From assembly GCA_021442555.1 (NCBI GenBank), contig JABUSV010000046.1, positions 1 through 39,511 of the forward strand: a stretch of DNA of 39,511 bases, written 5' to 3'. The stretch comes from Pseudobutyrivibrio sp. GTDB lineage: Bacteria; Bacillota; Clostridia; Lachnospirales; Lachnospiraceae. The notes under the pieces were generated by a model. That model was not told the origin of the DNA, searched no databases, and worked only from the letters and a program-made list of their open reading frames with translations. Below, one piece after another: positions 35,696-39,511 of the stretch. The position numbers were made by a program, and so were the translations under genes. Numbering within the stretch: position 1 is the stretch's first letter; every line of letters begins with the position of its first letter.

Positions 35696-37280
35696 GATTT
35701 TATTAGCTGATGATGAAGGTATCGTTATCGACTCACTAAAATTTATAATAGAAAAGGAATTCCCAGGAGAGTGTGAGTTCGCATCTGCAAAAACTGGCAG
35801 AGGCGTTATAGAGCTTGCCGAGACCTTTCAGCCAGATATCGCCTTTATGGATATCCAGATGCCAGGTATCAATGGTATCGAAGCCATGAGAGAGATAAAG
35901 CAGGTTAATAATCATATTATTTTTGTCGTAATGACTGCCTATGATAAGTTCGACTATGCAAAGGAGGCTATTAACCTGGGAGTGCTGGATTATCTTAACA
36001 AGCCAGTATCCAAGGACAAGATAGTAGCCACAATGAAGAGGGCTTTTGCTCAGTGTGATGCTCATAAGGCCAGAAGGTCTCAGGATCTTATGGTCAAAGA
36101 AAAGCTTGAGACGGTAGTGCCTATTATTGAAAACGGCCTGATTCAGGATCTGCTCTTTAAGGAGTTTTTTCAGGAGGATATTGATAATTATAAGAATCTG
36201 TTGTCCATCACCCAGGACTTTGGATATATGGCAGTTATTGTCATGGGTCGCGAGCTGGTAGGTAATCATATGACCAGTGCCGTGGCAGTTTCTATTGAGG
36301 CACAAAAGGTATACAACCAAATCAGAGCTCTTATTGAGGATTATGTACCCGGAAAAGTTGGAGCTGTAATGTCCAACAAGATTCCGGTGTTTGTACCTTA
36401 TGATTACAGTGAGATGGATTATTCCATTCGTGCTGAACTGGTGGAAAAAGGAAGAGCCCTTTGCAGACGTCTCAAAGAAAAAAACGAGGACATGAGCTTT
36501 AGAATAGGTTTTGGTCCAGTGCTTCCACTTAAACGTATGAATGAATCCTATGAGTTGGCTTTGGGTTCGTTGGTTCAAAGCACAAGCCATGTAGCCCATG
36601 CTGATGATGCTCCGGCTATGTGTTTGTATGAAGAGGATTATCCTGTTGAGCTGGAAAATCAGATTTTTGATGGTGTTCAAAGAGGGGCTGTAGCAGAAGC
36701 TTGTGCTGCTGCTTCGGATTTTTATGACTGGATGACTGGTAACTATCCTGAGAATATCGACAACATCAGACTTAAGGTTTTGGAGTTTGCTCTTTGGGCT
36801 GAACATGTGTCTTATTCTGTAGGTGGTAGAAAATATGAATTTTTGAGCCGAGGAGAATATATACCAGTAGTAAGTGATTTCGATAATTTTGATGATATGA
36901 AAATATGGTTTTTATCCAAGGTTAAAGCCGCCACAGAGGTTGTTGCTAACCGTAAGGAAGACCAGTCAACAAGCGTAATTTCCAAGGCTATTGAATACAT
37001 TGAAGAAAACTACAAAAAAGAATTGTCCTTAGATGAGGTTTCAAGAGCAGTAAATGTCAGTCCATACTACTTTTCTAAATTGTTTAAGGAAGAAAAGGGA
37101 GAGAATTTTGTAGAATACCTTACAAGGGTCAGAATGGAAACGGCCAAGAAGCTTTTGTCTACTACAGATATGTCCATGAAGGAGATATGCAGACAGATTG
37201 GATATTCTGATCCTAATTATTTCTCTCGAAATTTCAAAAAATATACAGGCATGACTCCAACTGAGTATGCCAAGAAATAG
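35688..37280 (+). CDS. Response regulator, REC + AraC HTH (YesN-like)
   Basis: LLADDEGIVID, AFMDIQMPGINGIEAM; C-terminal VSPYYFSKLFKEEKGENFVEYLTRVRMETAKKLL...QIGYSDPNYFSRNFKKYTGMTPTEYAKK. Confidence 0.95.
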   Translation: MYKILLADDEGIVIDSLKFIIEKEFPGECEFASAKTGRGVIELAETFQPDIAFMDIQMPGINGIEAMREIKQVNNHIIFVVMTAYDKFDYAKEAINLGVLDYLNKPVSKDKIVATMKRAFAQCDAHKARRSQDLMVKEKLETVVPIIENGLIQDLLFKEFFQEDIDNYKNLLSITQDFGYMAVIVMGRELVGNHMTSAVAVSIEAQKVYNQIRALIEDYVPGKVGAVMSNKIPVFVPYDYSEMDYSIRAELVEKGRALCRRLKEKNEDMSFRIGFGPVLPLKRMNESYELALGSLVQSTSHVAHADDAPAMCLYEEDYPVELENQIFDGVQRGAVAEACAAASDFYDWMTGNYPENIDNIRLKVLEFALWAEHVSYSVGGRKYEFLSRGEYIPVVSDFDNFDDMKIWFLSKVKAATEVVANRKEDQSTSVISKAIEYIEENYKKELSLDEVSRAVNVSPYYFSKLFKEEKGENFVEYLTRVRMETAKKLLSTTDMSMKEICRQIGYSDPNYFSRNFKKYTGMTPTEYAKK

Positions 37281-37297
37281 GGGAATAGATAATAGTT

Positions 37298-38410
37298 ATG
37301 AAGAAGGTTAGAGTATTGCCAGTATTATTATTGGCTTGCATGTTGATATGTACTGGTTGTGGGGCTGAACAAAAAGCAGTTCAGGTTAATGAAAACGTCG
37401 AGGATAACAGCGTAGAAATCGGTATATGCTTTGATTCCTTTGTTATAGAAAGATGGCAAAGAGACAGGGATATTTTTGTATCTTATGCCAAGGATCTGGG
37501 TGCTAATGTCAATGTACAAAATGCCAACGGAGATGTAGAAGAGCAACGAAAGCAGATTTCTTACTTTATCGATAAAGGAGTGGATGCTCTTGTTATTGTA
37601 CCGGTAGACTGTAGTTCTCTTGCAGATCTTGTAGAACAGGCCAAATCCAAGGGTATCAAGGTTATATCCTATGACAGACTTATTTTAAATGCCAACGTAG
37701 ATCTTTATATATCCTTTGACAATGCCATGGTAGGAAACATGATGGGTAACGCCATAGCAAAGCAAAATGCTTTCAGAGTACTTATGCTTAACGGCCCAAC
37801 AGCTGATCATAATGTTACCATGATTGAACATGAATTCAAAAAGGTTATGAGCTTAAAAGGCATAACTATCTTGGATACCTACTATGTAGATGGCTGGACT
37901 CCTGAATATGCTTCAGATTACATGTTTGAACATATGGATATTGTAAGACAGGCTGATGCTATTATGTGCGGAAATGATGATGTAGCGGCCAGCGTTATCA
38001 GAACGCTTGCGGTTAATCAGATGGCAGGTGAAAAAATAGTTGTAGGTCAGGATGCTGACCTTTTGGCTTGTCAGCATATTGTGGAGGGTACTCAGCTTAT
38101 GACTGTATATAAGCCTGTTGAAAAGCTTGCTTCTGAAGCTGCTAAGGCATCTTTTGCAATGGCTAGTGGTCAGGCGCTGGAGAATACTTTGTTAATTAAT
38201 GATGGTATATATGATGTCCCATATATTGCCATAGAACCTATAGCTGTAGATGTTAGCAATATGGACAGCGTAATAATAGAAAGCGGATTCCATTCCAGAG
38301 ATGATGTATACCTTAACGTAAACGTTATAGCTCCTGATGATGATGAATCTATGCTAGATGAGTTACCTGAGGAGGATGCTTCTGAAAGTGAGGATACGAC
38401 AGAAGAATAA
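37298..38410 (+). CDS. XylF/ChvE-like sugar-binding lipoprotein with acidic C-terminal tail
   Basis: Lipobox MLICTGCG; VISYDRLILNANVDLYISFDN; tail DDDESMLDELPEEDASESEDTTEE. Confidence 0.88.
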   Translation: MKKVRVLPVLLLACMLICTGCGAEQKAVQVNENVEDNSVEIGICFDSFVIERWQRDRDIFVSYAKDLGANVNVQNANGDVEEQRKQISYFIDKGVDALVIVPVDCSSLADLVEQAKSKGIKVISYDRLILNANVDLYISFDNAMVGNMMGNAIAKQNAFRVLMLNGPTADHNVTMIEHEFKKVMSLKGITILDTYYVDGWTPEYASDYMFEHMDIVRQADAIMCGNDDVAASVIRTLAVNQMAGEKIVVGQDADLLACQHIVEGTQLMTVYKPVEKLASEAAKASFAMASGQALENTLLINDGIYDVPYIAIEPIAVDVSNMDSVIIESGFHSRDDVYLNVNVIAPDDDESMLDELPEEDASESEDTTEE

Positions 38411-38423
38411 CGATAGCATTTTT

Positions 38424-38455
38424 TTGCCACCAGATTTATCTGGTGGCAATTTTTT
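38424..38455. terminator. Rho-independent terminator, T-tracts both sides
   Basis: TTGCCACCAGA-ttta-TCTGGTGGCAA-TTTTTT. Confidence 0.88.
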
Positions 38456-38490
38456 GCTAGCACACAAAATTATGCTAGTATGGTCTAGCA
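38455..38490 (+). promoter_or_regulatory. Three TGCTAG half-sites (38455, 38473, inverted 38485) upstream of binding-protein gene
   Basis: TGCTAG-N12-TGCTAG-TATGGT-CTAGCA. Confidence 0.5.
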
Positions 38491-38610
38491 ATAATGTGAA
38501 GAAAGTGTGAAGCAAAAACCTAAAAGTCTTTGTTATTATCTATACATGACAGGGAAGGAAATTGGAGAAGAACTTCCCAAATAACTTCGAAAACATAGGA
38601 GGGAAAAATA

Positions 38611-39511
38611 ATGAAGAAGAAGTTAGCAAGCCTTGTACTTGCAGGTACAATGGCAGCAACAATGTTAGTTGGATGTGGAGAAACTGCTGCAACAAATAAC
38701 ACAGCAGCTTCAGCTGATAACACAGCAGCAGCTACAACTACAACAACATCATCATCAGGTGAGACAAAGGTTGGTGTTTCAATGCCAACAAAGGATCTTC
38801 AGAGATGGAACCAGGACGGCGCTAACATGGAAGCAGAGCTCAAGGCAGCAGGTTATGATGTTGACTTACAGTACGCTTCAAACGACGTTCAGACACAGGT
38901 ATCACAGATTGAGAACATGATCTCTTCTGGATGTAACGTACTTGTAGTAGCAGCTATCGAAGGTTCATCACTTGGTGAGGCTATGGATATGGCTAAAGAG
39001 AACGGCATTCCTGTAATCGCTTATGACCGTCTCATCATGAACTCAGATGCAGTTTCTTACTATGCTACATTTGATAACTACATGGTAGGTACAAAGCAGG
39101 GTGAGTACGTAGTACAGGCTCTTGACCTTGAGAATGCAGCTGGTCCTTTCAATTTAGAGATCACAGCTGGTGACCCAGGCGATAACAATGCTGGTTACTT
39201 CTATCAGGGTGCTATCGATGTTCTTCAGCCATACATTGACAACGGCAAATTAAACGTTGTTTCTGGTCAGGTTAAGTTCGAAGATGTTGCAACACCTACA
39301 TGGGCAACTGATGTAGCTCAGAAGAGAGCTGAGAACATTCTTTCATCATACTATGCAGATGGCACACAGCTTGATGTATGGCTTTGCTCAAACGACTCAA
39401 CAGCTCTTGGTGTAGAGAACGCTCTTGCAGCTAACTACACAGGCGAATATCCAGTTATCACAGGTCAGGACTGTGACAAGGCTAACGTAAAGAACATGAT
39501 CGCTGGAAAGC
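38611..39511 (+). CDS. ChvE/XylF-type sugar ABC transporter substrate-binding lipoprotein, truncated by window end
   Basis: MKKKLASLVLAGTMAATMLVGCGETAAT...GETKVGVSMPTKDLQRWNQDG...IPVIAYDRLIMNSDAVSYYATFDNYMVGTKQGEYV; open to 39511, missing from ORF track. Confidence 0.92.
   Translation, partial: MKKKLASLVLAGTMAATMLVGCGETAATNNTAASADNTAAATTTTTSSSGETKVGVSMPTKDLQRWNQDGANMEAELKAAGYDVDLQYASNDVQTQVSQIENMISSGCNVLVVAAIEGSSLGEAMDMAKENGIPVIAYDRLIMNSDAVSYYATFDNYMVGTKQGEYVVQALDLENAAGPFNLEITAGDPGDNNAGYFYQGAIDVLQPYIDNGKLNVVSGQVKFEDVATPTWATDVAQKRAENILSSYYADGTQLDVWLCSNDSTALGVENALAANYTGEYPVITGQDCDKANVKNMIAGK

Noticed and set aside
35736-36806. 356-aa minus-strand ORF opposite the YesN-like regulator
   Set aside because: Shadow ORF of a well-supported REC/AraC CDS; composition not protein-like.
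38669-38920. 83-aa plus-strand ORF near the right end
   Set aside because: Out-of-frame with the real substrate-binding protein starting at 38611, which the track missed because it is open at the window end.
1-39511. CRISPR arrays, tRNA/rRNA genes, transposases, integrases, retrons or phage genes
   Set aside because: No regular repeats with spacers, cloverleaf-like segments or mobile-element proteins were recognised by eye; a tool-based scan was not possible.

Overview
The window looks like chromosomal DNA from an anaerobic Lachnospiraceae (Butyrivibrio/Pseudobutyrivibrio-like; inferred from gene content, not tested). From left to right: (1) 185-6400, a cell-surface block with an EF-hand-like protein, a GHKL/LytTR two-component pair, a peptidoglycan-binding protein and two lipoproteins, one LprI/DUF1311-like. 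(2) A D-lactate dehydrogenase with a Cys-rich tail. (3) 7728-8413, a gene graveyard holding a truncated, frameshifted probable formate/nitrite transporter and a four-piece relic of a rhomboid-MATE gene pair. (4) 8498-11698, a compact lactococcin-972-type bacteriocin cassette (peptide, bacteriocin-associated membrane protein, ABC ATPase). (5) The intact rhomboid and MATE genes matching the relic. (6) pflB-pflA. (7) 17030-31906, an apparently intracellular acetyl/glucurono-xylan oligosaccharide locus: SGNH esterase, GH115, GH2, AraC regulator, GH3 and a CUT1 ABC importer. (8) A hydrolase with a DUF3237-like C-terminal domain. (9) A XylFII-LytS-YesN-like sugar-sensing cluster followed by a ChvE/XylF-type binding protein that runs off the window. 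The most interesting observation is that the bacteriocin cassette lies between an intact rhomboid-MATE pair and a deletion-scarred homologue in the same orientation. The relic's differences look largely synonymous or conservative in the part I translated, which suggests the cassette was exchanged with its flank rather than arising by recent local duplication. All alignments and hairpins were done by eye; no database search was run.
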